Shown here piece by piece: positions 11,823 through 23,060 of a stretch of DNA of 64,000 nt. Source of the DNA: Gonatopus flavifemur (Eukaryota > Arthropoda > Insecta > Hymenoptera > Dryinidae); the NCBI GenBank assembly GCA_018340375.1, contig JAFFJZ010000081.1, forward strand, positions 1-64,000, given 5' to 3'. The notes beneath the pieces are model-generated. The model worked only from the letters and a program-made list of their open reading frames with translations. It ran no database searches and was not told where the DNA came from. The translations under genes and the position numbers were made by a program. Positions within the stretch are counted from its first letter, which is position 1; every line of letters starts with the position of its first letter.

Positions 11823-13041
11823 TGTTTATTTATGTTCTAGGATGAACATCCTGTGGAACAATTGAGAAAGAAGTATAAACAATAACAAAGAAATTATATA
11901 CAAAAATACTTATATATATATATACAGCATTAAACCCACAGCCCGAAAAGCAAAAAGAAGGCAGAATGAATGAACTTAAAAATAAAGATGAAATGAGAAT
12001 GAGAGTGAGGGTGAGATTACAAAGGTGTGAGAAATGAAAATACAGATATAAGATAGAGATACAATAGTTATGAATGCGCAGAATGAAGATGAAGGCAAAT
12101 GAAAATACAGATATAAAATAGAGATACAATAGTTATAAATGCGCAGAATGAAGATGAAGGCAAGAAAAGCGTAAGATGAACCACGATGAACCTACTTGAA
12201 AAGGAGTATATGTCTATGAGTGAGAAAGGGTGGAGGTGAGCAAGAAGTCATAATACCTCTTTTTGAAGACGTTAGGGGAAGAGCTACACTTGATGTTATC
12301 TGGGATCGTGTTCCAGAGTTTACTACCTGTTATCAAAAAAGATTTTTGATATGTGGTAGTACGATGCAGTGGTATTTTAAGGAGCCCCCTATTCGATCTA
12401 GTGCAACGAATTGCATCAGAGGTACCAAAGTTGAAATGATCGTGAAGAAAAGGAGGATCCTTGAAAGCAAATAGATGATGCAAGTACGACCCCAGGAAAA
12501 ATTTCCGTCGCTCAGAAAGTTTGAGCCAGCCAAGGCGCATGAAGAAAGGAGAGATGTGGACATCTTTCCTGAGATTGAAAATAAATCGCACGCAGGCATT
12601 CAGTTTACGCTGCAGACGTATACTGTCTCCTTCGGAGAGATCAGTGAGAACTAAGCAACAATAATCAAAATAGGGTATAACTAGCGTTGAAATCAGTTTA
12701 GTTCTCATCTGGATAGAGAGTGCGTTGCCATTAAGTCGCAATTGGTAGAGTGCGCACGAGACTTTCCTGCAGACAGAAGTTACTTGCTCATTCCAATTAA
12801 GAGAAGGTGTCAGAATAATCCCAAGCGATTTAAGCGAAGAGACAAGATTTATAGGGGTGCCCTGAAGTATGATGTCCGGTAAGGAGCGAAGAGAAATATC
12901 GTTGACGTAACGTGGAGAACCAAGGATCATGCAATTGGTTTTCAAGGGGTTCAGAATTAGGTAGTTGGTGGAGCACCAACTGGCAATTCTCTGTATATCG
13001 TCATTCAATTTCGAGATACATTCGTCTATGAGAAAAGGGGA
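11792..13041 (-). pseudogene. 5'-truncated non-LTR retrotransposon (Jockey/CR1-type reverse transcriptase C-terminus)
   Basis: A 264-codon open frame (13008-12214, minus strand) matches the region after the catalytic core of Jockey/CR1-like reverse transcriptases. Its parts are NPLKTNCMILGS, then LGIILTPSLNWNEQV, a CALYQLR helix, VIPYFDYCCLVL, LQRKLNACVRFIF and a GSKLWNTIPDNIK end. The YADD core, endonuclease and ORF1 are absent through 5' truncation, the usual outcome of target-primed reverse transcription. A 3' untranslated region of about 400 bp follows, containing a 65-bp tandem duplication (about 12037-12165) and ending in a (GATA)n run (11791-11822). Probable target duplication TTACTAG at 11785-11791 and 13042-13048. 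It inserted into the mariner copy after that element's arrival. The remaining frame has no stop, so the insertion may be fairly recent. Confidence 0.8.
12036..12165. repeat. 65-bp tandem duplication in the retrotransposon 3' UTR
   Basis: Two adjacent near-identical copies of a unit beginning 'gaaaatacagatata' and ending 'gaagatgaaggcaa'. Such variable tandem units are common in non-LTR 3' regions. Confidence 0.8.
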
Positions 13042-13759
13042 TTACTAGCGCATGGATGGGAAGTTGTACCACACCCGGTGTATTCACCAGACTTAGCTCC
13101 ATCCGGTTATCACTTATTCCGGAAAATGCAGAACGATTTGTCTGACGTGCGATTCAAAACATCGGAAGGAGTGGAAAAATGGATCGCTAAATTTCTCACC
13201 TCGCAAAACAAAAGTTCCTTGAGAGATGGCTGAAGGTCATTCAGTGCGATGGAGATTATTTTGATGAATGACTGTGTTTTACTTCTTTTTTAATGAATCT
13301 TGAATTTTTTGAAAACTGTCCTAAAACTTGTTTGTACAACTAATATGTCCAAGAACCAAGTCATAGTCCCATAGAAATGGATGAAAATAATCAACAACTT
13401 TCCCCGTCGATTATCAAATATCACCTCTTTCTCACTCACACGTTAGAAAATAATTGTTTTCTGGATTATAAAAGGGCCTAAGTAGCTACTGATCAATCGT
13501 GAATGAAAGGTTCTTTCCGTAGTGTTGGACTGCAAAAGTAGACTCTTGTATTGTGGGACTATATGAGATATTTGGGAATCGATTTTCAATGACCATGAAA
13601 TATATTCAAAGTACAACACCCTATTAGAGAAAAAATTATTCATGAGTGTGAATACAATTAACCCTTAGCCTTCAAATTTCAAATTAACCTATTTTTTCGC
13701 ACACAAAATTCAACATTGATTCGCATTTTTTCACTTCTTGATAAAGTGGTACTTATCCA

Positions 13760-14031
13760 CACTGTAAAAAATAGTCTGGAATTCCCTATATCAGATGAAT
13801 ATGAAAATTCTGAAATTTGTAGTTGATATCAAGTCCAATCATTGATTCATGAAATTTACTGCAGACTGTATCAAAGTTCATATAAAAATGTATGAAAAAT
13901 CATAATTGTATATAAAATATCATAAAATTTCATATAAAAAGTCTGAAAAGTTTTGACAATTAATAAAAAATTCATATCTCAATTGCTTTAGATAGACTTA
14001 TATGAAATTCAGGGAGCAATTTTTTACAGTG
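13760..14031. mobile_element. TA-type MITE, CACTGTAAAAAAT ends
   Basis: Ends CACTGTAAAAAATAG and the complement of CACTGTAAAAAATTGC, each followed by paired 'tggaattccct'/'aattcaggga'. The interior is rich in 'catataaaa' motifs. 272 bp, no coding content. Confidence 0.65.
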
Positions 14032-14728
14032 CATCAGTTCATACCCAAGTTGCCCTATTCAAAGATGGTGACTTTGAAATTCGTACTGTTTTCAAATTCC
14101 GCATGTTCAAATACTTATTGGGTTACGCTAACCCTTCCTTTAGGCGAAGGGTTAAATTTAACAGCATTTTTCTTTGAATATTTTTCATAATGATTCTTAG
14201 TCTAGATATTGATTGATAGAATAAATGGGATTCAATGATCTTCCACATATTTTCAATTGAATTTCAATTATTTTTGACTCTGAAAGGGATGGTAGGAAAT
14301 GAGGCGGATTGACAAAAACGCATTTTATCCCTTATCACTTATTCTTTTTCTAATAGGATTTGAAAGGGTCTTCTTCGCCAGGGATATACCTGCATTTAAG
14401 CGGAGTATGTTTTAAAATTATGATCATCAGGAATTGGCATTTCCGAATTGATTGTAAAAAATCATTTGATTCTAGAACAAATGACACTCAAATAACCAGA
14501 TAACATGTCAGCTTGTCATAAGCTTGTCAGACTAGTCATTCGATTGCTTTTGCCTTTTTATTGACAACGTTGTCAGTGTAAAGTTGTTACAACTCTGTTG
14601 CAGGGGATTTGTAAGCTTGCACCCTTGTCATGTGTGAACTAGGAAGCTTAAATCAACCTTGTCACAAGCTTGCCTGACAACATTGCAGCAAGGTTAAATT
14701 GCTATTCGGGTACATATATTGGGAAAAA
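14032..14728. other. No gene; short inverted AAGCTTGTC motifs
   Basis: From about 14503 to 14712 the motifs GTCATAAGCTTGTCAG and GTCACAAGCTTGCCTGAC face each other, suggesting another decayed foldback with unclear ends. Confidence 0.4.
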
Positions 14729-15087
14729 GGCTGGTAACAGTTATCTAATATATTCTTAAATATGACCAATCAAATATTCGATAACATTATCCAAATATTC
14801 AATGATATTCATAAAATAATCGATGACAACCCGTAGAACAGCTTTTCCTGTTCATTTCCATAAACTTGCCGAATTTCCATAGTTTCTTCCATGTTTTGAA
14901 GAAAACATGGGGAAACGAAAAAGGAAATTTGGCAAGGATGTGGAAAACTTTCTTAAGGGAGTAATTAAATATATTATATATGTTCATGATTATTAAATAT
15001 TTTATGAATATTATTGATACTTGATCAATGTTATCGAATATTTGATTGGTCATATTCAAGAATATATTTGTTAATTGTTACCAATCC
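14729..15087. mobile_element. Foldback element interrupted by a CCCGTAGAA MITE
   Basis: The arms GGCTGGTAACAGTTATCTAA... (14729) and the complement of GGATTGGTAACAATTAAC... (to 15087) pair for about 80 bp, including 'tatgaccaatcaaatattcg'. The inner MITE at 14830-14959 sits at the middle of the palindrome, so the outer element is older. Confidence 0.7.
14830..14959. mobile_element. CCCGTAGAA/CCCTTAAGAA MITE, copy 1
   Basis: 130-bp palindrome from CCCGTAGAACAGCTTTTCC to the complement of CCCTTAAGAAAGTTTTCC. It has an inner 'cttccatgttttgaagaaaacatgg' type hairpin. Relatives lie at 28869-28990, 36573-36706, 48027-48156 and 48265-48393. Confidence 0.75.
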
Positions 15088-15214
15088 TCTCTTCCAGTGT
15101 AACAATTGATATCAGTTTTCTTGAGATTGAGTGGTTCCATTATAATGAACTCACAGTGCATCCATACGAATTCATTATTCTGAATCAAAATTACATAATT
15201 AGACTGAAAATATT

Positions 15215-15486
15215 CACAATGAAAAATAACAATTTGTTGAAATGTGATCAACAAAAAAATGTTGTCATCCCAACAAGATTTTGGTTGTTTTAATCAAATT
15301 TGTATTGTGTCAACAAAATTCCTTCGTTGGAATAATAACATCTATTTGTTATAATAACAGAAAATGTTATCATCCTTACGAAAGAATTTTGTTGACACAA
15401 TACAAATTTGGTTAAAACAACCAAAATTTTGTTGAGATGACAAAATTCTGTTGTTGATCACATTTCAAGAAATAATTTTTCTTCAG
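15215..15486. mobile_element. Hairpin MITE (CACAATGAAAAATAAC / CACTGAAGAAAAATTA)
   Basis: Two arms of about 130 bp pair almost throughout around 15350. Shared blocks include 'ttgaaatgtgatcaaca', 'attttggttgttttaa' and 'caaatttgtattgtgtcaac'. TA flanks the right end (15487-15488). Confidence 0.75.
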
Positions 15487-16907
15487 TACATCACTTGTAC
15501 TCGTGAGATACATACCACCGGTCGTGTCTTCCAAAATATCACGGCTTCCCTGAATATTAATAGTCAAAATTTCGCGCGTATCACCAAGCGATAACTACAA
15601 AACTGCTGTCTTCAAAACCGATCAAACGTTTTAATATAAATCGTAGAATTTATCAAAAGTCAAACAAAGAGATAACACACCTGTCTAAAAGTGGGATCCT
15701 CGCAAAATCATATCATATTTCCTCATATTTGTAGTTGGGGTTCAAAAAAACATGGTATTCAAAACCATGAAATCTTATCTATGTGTAAATCATCCATTGA
15801 AATCAATTATTGGCACATGAATAAGAAAAGAATGTTCATTGTAGCGAACAGTCTTGAGAAAACATCAATGAAGAATTGATCAAATCTTAGACATGTAACA
15901 AATGATCGACAATTGAATGGAAAATAAACATCATTATATTCTAAATTTGTTGAAGATCAAAAAGCCAATGAAGCATAAGTTGTATCTGATCCATGTCCAA
16001 TCTCTTTTCATAAAGTGAATAACATGTATGAAAATTGTGAGCTACTCTCTTGAATCATTTTAAATCATACCTTGAAAAATTATCAAAGATCTTTCATGCA
16101 GTACAGATATATGTTCCCATCTAGTATCCAATGGAAAAGTATATCCTTAAAAATATTAAATTTGTAGCAAATTTTTTACAAGAATTTCTCAGAATTGTCA
16201 TCCTAGAAATTTACGGCCGTACTGATTCTCCTTGAGAGTTGAAGGATTTATCAAGTTTCATAATCATTCTATAAAAACCAATGAAAAAGTATTCTCACAA
16301 TTCATTCTGACCTGTTTATGTGAATCCCACCTCAATTGTATCAATAAATATCATGGAATGTCTGAAAATACGGTGGGTTTCTAATTACGGAGAACACTAT
16401 TCACGAATTAATCTTCAGTTGAAATTATTTGCACAGAAGCATGTGGAACTGGTTTTATAATATCAACTACAGACCTTCCCTTCCATAAGTTGTATGCTGA
16501 TGTAATTAGAAATAACACTTGAAACTCAATGTTAACAATAATTTCCCAATTATGATAAACAATAAATCGATGTGCACAGATATCAAGCAGATAACACTCC
16601 CAATTATCTATCAAATTGGTGCTGATATTTGGAATTTATGTATGATCATGCTTATTACCTACATTCTATACCAAAATGGGAGAATTTTATTTGTTTTACG
16701 ATGAGCAACATTTTGCCCCATTCGAATTTATGACAATCTTTTATTACAAAATTTTTTTCCGCACTTTTATATTTTCTCTATCGTACGTGACAAATTTCCT
16801 CATTTTCAAAGATGTAGGAATAAAGAACCAAAAAAGAAACTGCAAACATGGAATGTTAAATCATTGTGTCTCTGAAACCCAAAAACGGAGAGTTATTGAG
16901 AGAAAAA
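15487..16907. other. No recognisable gene
   Basis: AT-rich sequence with only short chance frames. No terminal repeats or family motifs found. Confidence 0.4.
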
Positions 16908-17083
16908 CACTGTAAAAAAATTCCTCCTGAAAATTCAGAAAATATGACTGATTTCTTACAGCCACTCCTTCTGGATTTTCAGATGAATCTTTCTGAATTC
17001 CAAGAAATTTCAACAAAATTTCGGAAAGTGTTCTGGAAATTCAGTTAATTTTCTTAAATTTCGGGAGCAATTTTTTTACAGTG
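16908..17083. mobile_element. TA-type MITE, CACTGTAAAAAAATTCC ends
   Basis: 176 bp. Ends CACTGTAAAAAAATTCCTCC and the complement of CACTGTAAAAAAATTGCTCC. Same family as 13760-14031. Confidence 0.7.
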
Positions 17084-17359
17084 TTAGTCTTTCATACCTC
17101 GAAGAATTTTTCAACTCTCAACCGTCTTGGTTATCAGTTTGTTGAATCTCTATAAATATCGATACCTTTATGTGAAATGCCTAATTTGGACCCATCATAT
17201 CAAATCGAACAGTACTAATACAAGACTGATTGATATCAACATTAGATCCCAACATTATAACAAGATCGGATTGATTACACTGTGAAAAATGGATGTAAAT
17301 TTTTTGATATAATATACAAGTAATATCACCAAAATGTAATGGTAGCTCGCAATTACCTA

Positions 17360-17592
17360 CACAGAAAGAATATTATATTAGAGATTACCATATTTATATT
17401 GTACTTTTTTGGATATATGATTATGTGTTATATTATGAACACAAGTATGAGAGTTTCACATACTCTCTCTCGCGGAGAGAAGAATAAATATGTTGGAATT
17501 TGGAATAAATATGATTCTGAGCCTCATAATAAAGTATATCCCAAGAGTACCATACGAATATAGTAATCTTTAATATAAAACTTTTCTCCGTG
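17360..17592. mobile_element. Nested hairpin MITE, CACAGAAAG / CACGGAGAAAAG ends
   Basis: TA on both sides (17358-17359, 17593-17594). The arms share 'ttatattagagattac' and its complement 'gtaatctttaatataa'. 233 bp. Confidence 0.7.
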
Positions 17593-17829
17593 TACCAGTG
17601 CAAGGGTAAATGCTGATTACTCTTCCTAATTGGTGAATTTACATATTCGGTGTAGTGGTAATTTTACCTTTCACATCGGTAAACTTACCATTGTAGCATG
17701 AATTCAATAATGTTCAGACACAAAGTCAAATTCCTGGTACATGCTATAAATATATACCATCTACACGAATACAAACATATGTAAGCCTTTTTCGAACAAA
17801 TCATTTGCATTGTCGGTTTAGCTGCGATC

Positions 17830-17905
17830 GTTAGGGCATAGATTAGGTAGGTTAGGAATAGTATAGGTCTCTGACTGGGGTTCGATACCCGTTGGTCAAA
17901 TGTTT
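17830..17905 (+). repeat. tRNA-like block (possible SINE head)
   Basis: GTTAGGGCATAGATTAGGTA resembles an A box, and GGGTTCGATACCCGT a good B box about 40 bp later. The folding of a complete tRNA is not convincing, so I read it as a possible tRNA-derived SINE promoter fragment. Confidence 0.3.
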
Positions 17906-18317
17906 CCCAGACATTGATGTCAAACATTAGTTCAATGTGGGAATAATTCTGTTTCCTGTCTATGTAATTTTGCATCAAACAGGTAGATGTAATTCTATAC
18001 AAAAATGTGGGTGTAATTTTACACAAACATGTAGATGTAATTTCACACACACATGTCGGTGGCAACACAATTTACCAACACAGTCCATGTAAATTTACAG
18101 GTAGTCAAGGTCGTTTTACATAATGATGGTGTAAGTAATTTTCCCTGATATGGATCTGTAATTTTACATCATTCATACCATGTAATTTCATCGATACTGT
18201 AAGAGTGAATGCTGTTGCCACTGACATCTTGGTGAAATCACCGTGAAAATTTCTTACAGTGTACCATCATGATGTTGTACATTTCACATGATCTTGTCAT
18301 GTTAAAATTCATATATA

Positions 18318-19604
18318 TTGGGTGTATAAATTTGCTTCCGTCGTTTTTTTCCGAAATTCGAGGCTTTATTGTAAAAAACTGGTTATACATTCATGATTCA
18401 AAGTATTGTCCATCGCTGGCCACTACTTTCTGCCATCTTTCGGGCAGCATACAAATCCCGCGTTGAAGAAACTGGTCATCTTTTGAAGCGGTCCACAAAT
18501 CGATTCAATTTTTTACTTCATCATAAGACCGGAAGTGCTGGTCAGCTAGGCCGTGTGCCATTGATCGAAACAAGTGATAGTCCCAGGGAGCGACGTCTGG
18601 AGAATACGGCGGGTGGGGTAGGACTTCCCATTTCGAAGTTTCCAAGTATGTCTTGACCACTTTCGCAATATGGGGTCGAGCATTGTCATGCTGTAACATC
18701 ACTTTATCATGTCTCTCGTTGTATTGTGGTCGTTTGTCTTTCAATACTCGGCTCAAACGCATTAATTGCGTTCGATAACGATCGCCTGTGATTGTTTCAG
18801 TCGGTTTTAACAACTCATAATACATCACGCCCAGCTGGTCCCACCAAATACCGAGCATAACCTTGGAACCGTGAATATTCGGTTTGGCCGTCGACGTGGA
18901 AGCATGGCCGGGATATCCCCATGATTTTCTGCACTTGGGATTATCGTAATGAACCCATTTTTCGTGCCCAGTCACAATGCGATGCAGAAATCCCTTCCGT
19001 CTTTGCCTTGCAAGCAGCTGTTCACAAACACACAAACGCCGTTAAACATCTCTCGGCTTCAACTCGTACGGCACCCAATTTCCTTGTTTCTGAATCATTC
19101 CCATGACTTTCAGGCGTTTTGAAATGGCTGGTTGCTTCACTCCCAATGATCCTGCCAATTTTTGTTGCGTTTGACACGAGTCTTGATCAAGTAATGCCTC
19201 CAATTCTGCATCTTCGAAAACCTTCTCTCTTCCACCGCCATGCTGGTCTTCGACGTTAAAATCACCGTTCTTGAAGCGTTGAAACCACCCTCGGCACGTT
19301 CTTTCACTAATAGCTGCCTCGCCATAAGTATTTGAGAGCATTCGATGAGCCTCAGCCGCAGATTCCTCCATATTAAAGCAGAAAATTAAGACCTCCCGCA
19401 AATGACGAGAATTCGACTCATAAGCTGACATGTTTACTCGAGAATAACTTCATGACACAGACACAAATCGACTAATATTTCGATCGCGTTATGTTCACAA
19501 ATAACTAAGCTTATTGTATGACATCTATGATCTATTTATTTCAACTACCACGTACCGGTACAGCCATCTATCGCAGAGAGGCGGAAGCAAAGTTATACAC
19601 CTAA
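18318..19604 (-). mobile_element. Full-length mariner element (inactive), 1287 bp
   Basis: Terminal repeats TTGGGTGTATAAATTTGCTT and, at the other end, TTAGGTGTATAACTTTGCTT lie between TA dinucleotides (18316-18317 and 19605-19606). The length equals the standard mariner size. The transposase is annotated separately. Confidence 0.92.
18391..19431 (-). pseudogene. Mariner transposase, two nonsense codons and a lost catalytic Asp
   Basis: From the ATG at 19431 one reading frame runs 346 codons to a TGA at 18391, the normal mariner length with no frameshift. The N-terminal helix-turn-helix pair (HLREVLIFCF, then SERTCRGWFQRFKNGDF) and the WVPYEL linker are present. The DD34D core follows. An in-frame TAA (19042-19044) replaces what is usually Glu after KPRDV. 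The first catalytic Asp in TGDEKW is His (codon 18964-18966). HDNARPH and YSPDVAPWDYHLF keep the second and third Asp. A second stop, TGA for Trp at 18502-18504, precedes the LPERWQKVV end. The protein cannot be made whole and could not catalyse transposition. By sequence it is in the mauritiana/mori side of the family. Confidence 0.92.
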
Positions 19605-19612
19605 TATGTATA

Positions 19613-20690
19613 GGGCTTATTCCACGTCAGATTTACATTGGTTCCTGAATATTTTCGAAATAATTATTTTCGAATCCTTTCTTGAAAAATAAGAGATCAG
19701 TATCATTTTTTCCCTCATTACGATTCCCGATTTGTACATTGAGATCAAAGTTTTCAGTTCTAACAAATCCATTTCCATTCAAATGCCTGTCTCTGGAAAT
19801 GACTGACAAAATTATTCCCAAGGCATGGAAATCAGAATTTTTCCTGAACTTTTCAAAAATTCAATCTAAATTTTTCTTTCAATTCGCGTAACTCGACGAT
19901 GAAACTAAGAAAAGGCATTTCATTCGAATTTAGACATTTAAAATTTTCGCATCTCAAAAACTCGGTCAAACTGTGAAGCATAACGATATTTTTAGTTCGT
20001 TCCTGAAAATGGTATTCTGCGGCATTCAAGGGAGCTTTCCGAAGTAGCTGACCAGATGATCGGGTCAACTACTTCAGAAGGCTCCAAGATATGATAAGCA
20101 AAATCAAACAAAACATGACACAATGATTTGAAATCACATATTGATCCTCTAATGGAAAATCAGGTATCTAGCTTCCTTTACGAATCATGAATAATTATTC
20201 CAGCATGCCAGATTTCCAGACCGCTCTTATTTTGTCTATATTTCTCGAATGCTATGAAGTACCATTTCCGGAAACGAATCGAAAATATTGTTATGTACCC
20301 CAAATTGATCGTGTCTCCGAAATTAAAAAATTTAAATTGCCCAAATCCGAATAAAATGTCTCTTTTACTTCCATCGTCAAATTCCAACGACAGACGAACT
20401 GAGAAAAGAATCTTCACTCTAATTTTTAAAATGTTCAGAAGAAATTCCAACTCTTATGCCTTGGGAATAATTTTGTATTTCGAAAGCTTCTCCAAATACA
20501 TACATTTGAAAGAAAATGAGTTTGTTTGAAACTGAAAACTTTGACTCCAATGTTCGAATCTAAAATCATATAAAGGGAAAAAAAATAAATGATACATGAC
20601 TCTCATTTTCCAACAAAGAATTCGAAAATAATCATTCTAAAAATATTCAGAAATCTCATTGTAAATCTGACATGTGATGATACATAGGCG
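19613..20690. mobile_element. 1.1-kb foldback element abutting the mariner
   Basis: The left arm GGGCTTATTCCACGTCAGAT (19613) pairs with the right arm near 20690 ('aaatctgacatgtgatg'). Pairing continues through 'gaatattttcgaaataattattttcgaa' and further blocks such as 'cataacgatattttt'/'aaatattgttatg'. The arms are several hundred bp and about 75-85% alike by eye. No coding content. A decayed relative lies at 1760-2990. Confidence 0.6.
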
Positions 20691-20806
20691 ACACTGATCC
20701 GCTGAAGTTGATTTAGTACCTGTCTAACGTTATGTCAAACAAGCTATGAATCGCCATAGAATCATTGTCAACTGATTATTCAATCATGATTTGAAAATTT
20801 TGCTTA

Positions 20807-21054
20807 CACGCTGAGAAAGAGGTTTATTTACAGTCAACAAACGTATATTTGGTTATGAGGAAATAAATATTCATTTCACGCGAATATATCACGGTACTGT
20901 CAAATATAATTCATCGACTTTTATTAGCAAACGTTCATTTCTACTAAATATCCATTGTTTATTATGAACAGAATATTTTTGATTCAAACAAATATTTTTT
21001 TCTCCCATAAATGAATATGCGTTTGTTAACTATAAACAAACCTTTTTCTCAGTG
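20807..21054. mobile_element. Hairpin MITE, CAC(GC)TGAGAAA ends
   Basis: Left end CACGCTGAGAAAGAGG after TA, right end the complement of CACTGAGAAAAAGG. The arms share 'tttgtt..ctataaac' type blocks and 'aacaaacgtatatt'. 248 bp. Confidence 0.7.
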
Positions 21055-21329
21055 CATCATGGTGTTCGTTATATACTGCATTGAGAATCAAATGAGATAA
21101 AATGTTTGTAATCCGCAAATCTTACTTATACGAAGGAAATTTGGTAGTGAAAATTAATGTATGTATATCGTAGCCGTGTGTACACTTTATCGTGGCGGAA
21201 AGAACCATAACTCTTCCTGAAGTCAGTATGCGGAGTAATGAGAGAATACAAAGTTATAATTCCTGTCGTCGTGATCGGGTACATCTCACGGGTACGATAC
21301 TGTGTCTAATAATCTTCAATATCAACTCA

Positions 21330-21552
21330 TTAGGTGTACAAATAAATTTTAGAGCAGTTTTGACAGAATTCAAGATTTATTAAAAAAGAAGTAAAACACA
21401 GTTATTCATCGAGATAGTGTTCATCGCACTGAATGACCTTCAGCCATCTCTCAGGTAACTCGCGGATGCCTCTCGCAAAGAAACTTTCGTCTTGCGAGGT
21501 GAGAGATTTAGGGACCCATTTCTTTTTACTGGACTTTTCCTTTGCCAGAAAA
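21330..21552 (-). pseudogene. Internally deleted mariner fragment
   Basis: TTAGGTGTACAAATAAATTT at 21330 and the following 180 bp match the 3' end of the split mariner (13343 backwards), including ERWLKVI-coding sequence. At about 21525 it jumps to 'cttttcctttgccagaaaa', which matches the complement of 11593-11613. This is a deletion derivative of the same mariner family. The other terminus was not found. Confidence 0.65.
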
Positions 21553-21675
21553 TGGCAAACAAACGAAGGAAGTGAAGAGAAATCTAATGGAATTGAAATA
21601 TCAGGATATAGATATGCTGAGCATATAATGAAATAGTTACAAATAATTTCATCTCATAAATCATTTCAAACATTG

Positions 21676-21681
21676 TTTATT
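21676..21681 (-). terminator. Possible polyadenylation signal of the THAP gene
   Basis: AATAAA on the minus strand, 484 bp beyond the last THAP-frame stop. It is a common hexamer in AT-rich DNA, so this is only positional support. Confidence 0.25.
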
Positions 21682-22689
21682 GAACATATATACATCATTT
21701 ACAATGTACTCACAAAATAGCAGTATTATAAAATATTACAAAATTTATATTATATTTCACAAAATGTACATTGAATGTTTGCAACGATTTTAGTTAGATT
21801 GAATATACGGTTCATTACAAAATTATAATACATACACAATTGACCATTGATGGAATGTGAATGGAAAAATTGAATTTTATAATAGGTTAGTATAACAGGT
21901 TAGCGAATTGATATACAATTGGATAAAAAACTATGATATATATACAGTAAGAGATATAAACACAGACACTAGTATAAATATGTATATGCACTTATATTGG
22001 TGAATATCAGCAGCATTAAACGAGTCTTATTTCCAGAGTATTGAAGAGTTTCATGACATTCTAGTCCATTTACATCAGTGAATTTCCGAATTATCACCAG
22101 TGTCAAGATTTGGAAATCTCACATGAACATTTTACATAATTCTGAAATACGTTTTGCAGAATTTTCAGTAATTTACTTGCACAAGGGTAGCAGAATTCGA
22201 TGAGATCAGATTTTGTTGTTTCAACTCCGAAAGCAAGGAGTCCAAACTTTGAATTTTTTTCTTCTGTCGTTGCTGTTGGTTTCTCAATCTTCTGATGAGA
22301 TTATCTTTTTTTTGGCAAGCCTTCTTCAAGAGTCCTACAACCTTTTCTGTTGATCTTGGAGACATTTTCCAATTTACTCAACTCCACATCACCAGGATAG
22401 CGTACAGTTTTTTGTGGAGTTACAGGCATCAGCAATGTTGAACTGCTTTCCACTTCATTTGGAATACCAATACTGAAAAATATATTCATATTATTCAACT
22501 GTTCAATCAAATACTTCACACAAATATTCATACATTAATAGACGAACATAGCGAAGAATGAATATCCAAATATAGATACAAATCAAGAATCATCATCTAG
22601 GTATTACGTAGAATCGATTTGATTTATATTCACACACAATCGATCAATAATGAGGTAGAACAGAATGGAAAATAACATCGATAAACTAC

Positions 22690-22830
22690 ACACCCGTACA
22701 GCACCGGACATTTCTACGTTGCCTCTACGTTGCCTCCGCGTGGAATCTCCGTTCATCCACGTTCTATCCACGTCCACCATTTATCCACGTGGAGGCCACG
22801 GGAATGCGACGTGGAAGTCGGTGGATGTGC
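22690..22830. repeat. GC-richer CACGT/TCCACG repeat block
   Basis: Runs of TCCACGT, GCGTGGA and CACGTGGAGGCCACG make local inverted repeats within the THAP intron. CGTACAGCAC at the left pairs with GTGCTG at the right. A similar block is at 32930-33075. Confidence 0.4.
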
Positions 22831-22895
22831 TGTTAGGGCATTGCTTTTTTATCATTTCATTGAGAATACAATGGCAAACGAAACAAAAAATGGTA

Positions 22896-23060
22896 GGGGG
22901 TCTTTTTGCCGAAAACGTTTTTCGCCGAATACACTATAATTTGATAATCGATAGTCACCTCTAGAAATCACTAGGAGATTTCGTAGTGATCTGTAGGAAT
23001 GACTAGCGATTGTCAAATTAAGTTTATTCGGCGAAAAACTTTTTCGGCAAAAAGACCCCC
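22896..23060. mobile_element. Palindromic MITE, GGGGGTCTTTTTGCCGAAAA ends
   Basis: 165 bp with TA on both sides. Each arm carries GGGGGTCTTTTTGCCGAAAA followed by a CGTTTTTCGCCGAATA-like block. Arms of about 65 bp leave a short centre. It sits in intron 3 of the THAP gene. Confidence 0.8.

Larger units (their letters stand above)
10775..13343 (+). pseudogene. Mariner element split by a MITE and a non-LTR retrotransposon
   Basis: The left terminus TTAGGTGTACAAATAAGTTT (10775, after TA) and the right terminus complementary to TTAGTTGTACAAACAAG (13343, before TA) define the element. Transposase coding starts at the ATG at 10936 and is spread over several frames. It includes a helix-turn-helix region, TGDEK at about 11370 (first catalytic Asp kept, the following Trp changed to Ser), and GKGKRPVKLLY up to 11634. 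A 107-bp MITE then follows, then the second-Asp motif as DNVRPY (11744). The non-LTR insertion comes next. The end resumes at about 13048 with AHGWEVVPH and YSPDLAPSGYHLF, where the third catalytic Asp has become Gly. The final ERW...YFDE motif is in another frame. Without the two inserts the element is about 1.2 kb, so it has also lost a little sequence. Inactive. Confidence 0.8.
17278..18261. mobile_element. TA-flanked MITE with an inner MITE and TGTAAATTTACA motifs
   Basis: Ends CACTGTGAAAAATGG (17278, after TA) and the complement of CACTGTAAGAAATTTTC (18261, before TA). The hairpin MITE at 17360-17592 is nested inside. The rest carries many TGTAATTTTACA/TGTAAATTTACA palindromic motifs and a tRNA-like block near 17835-17900. 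Confidence 0.55.
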
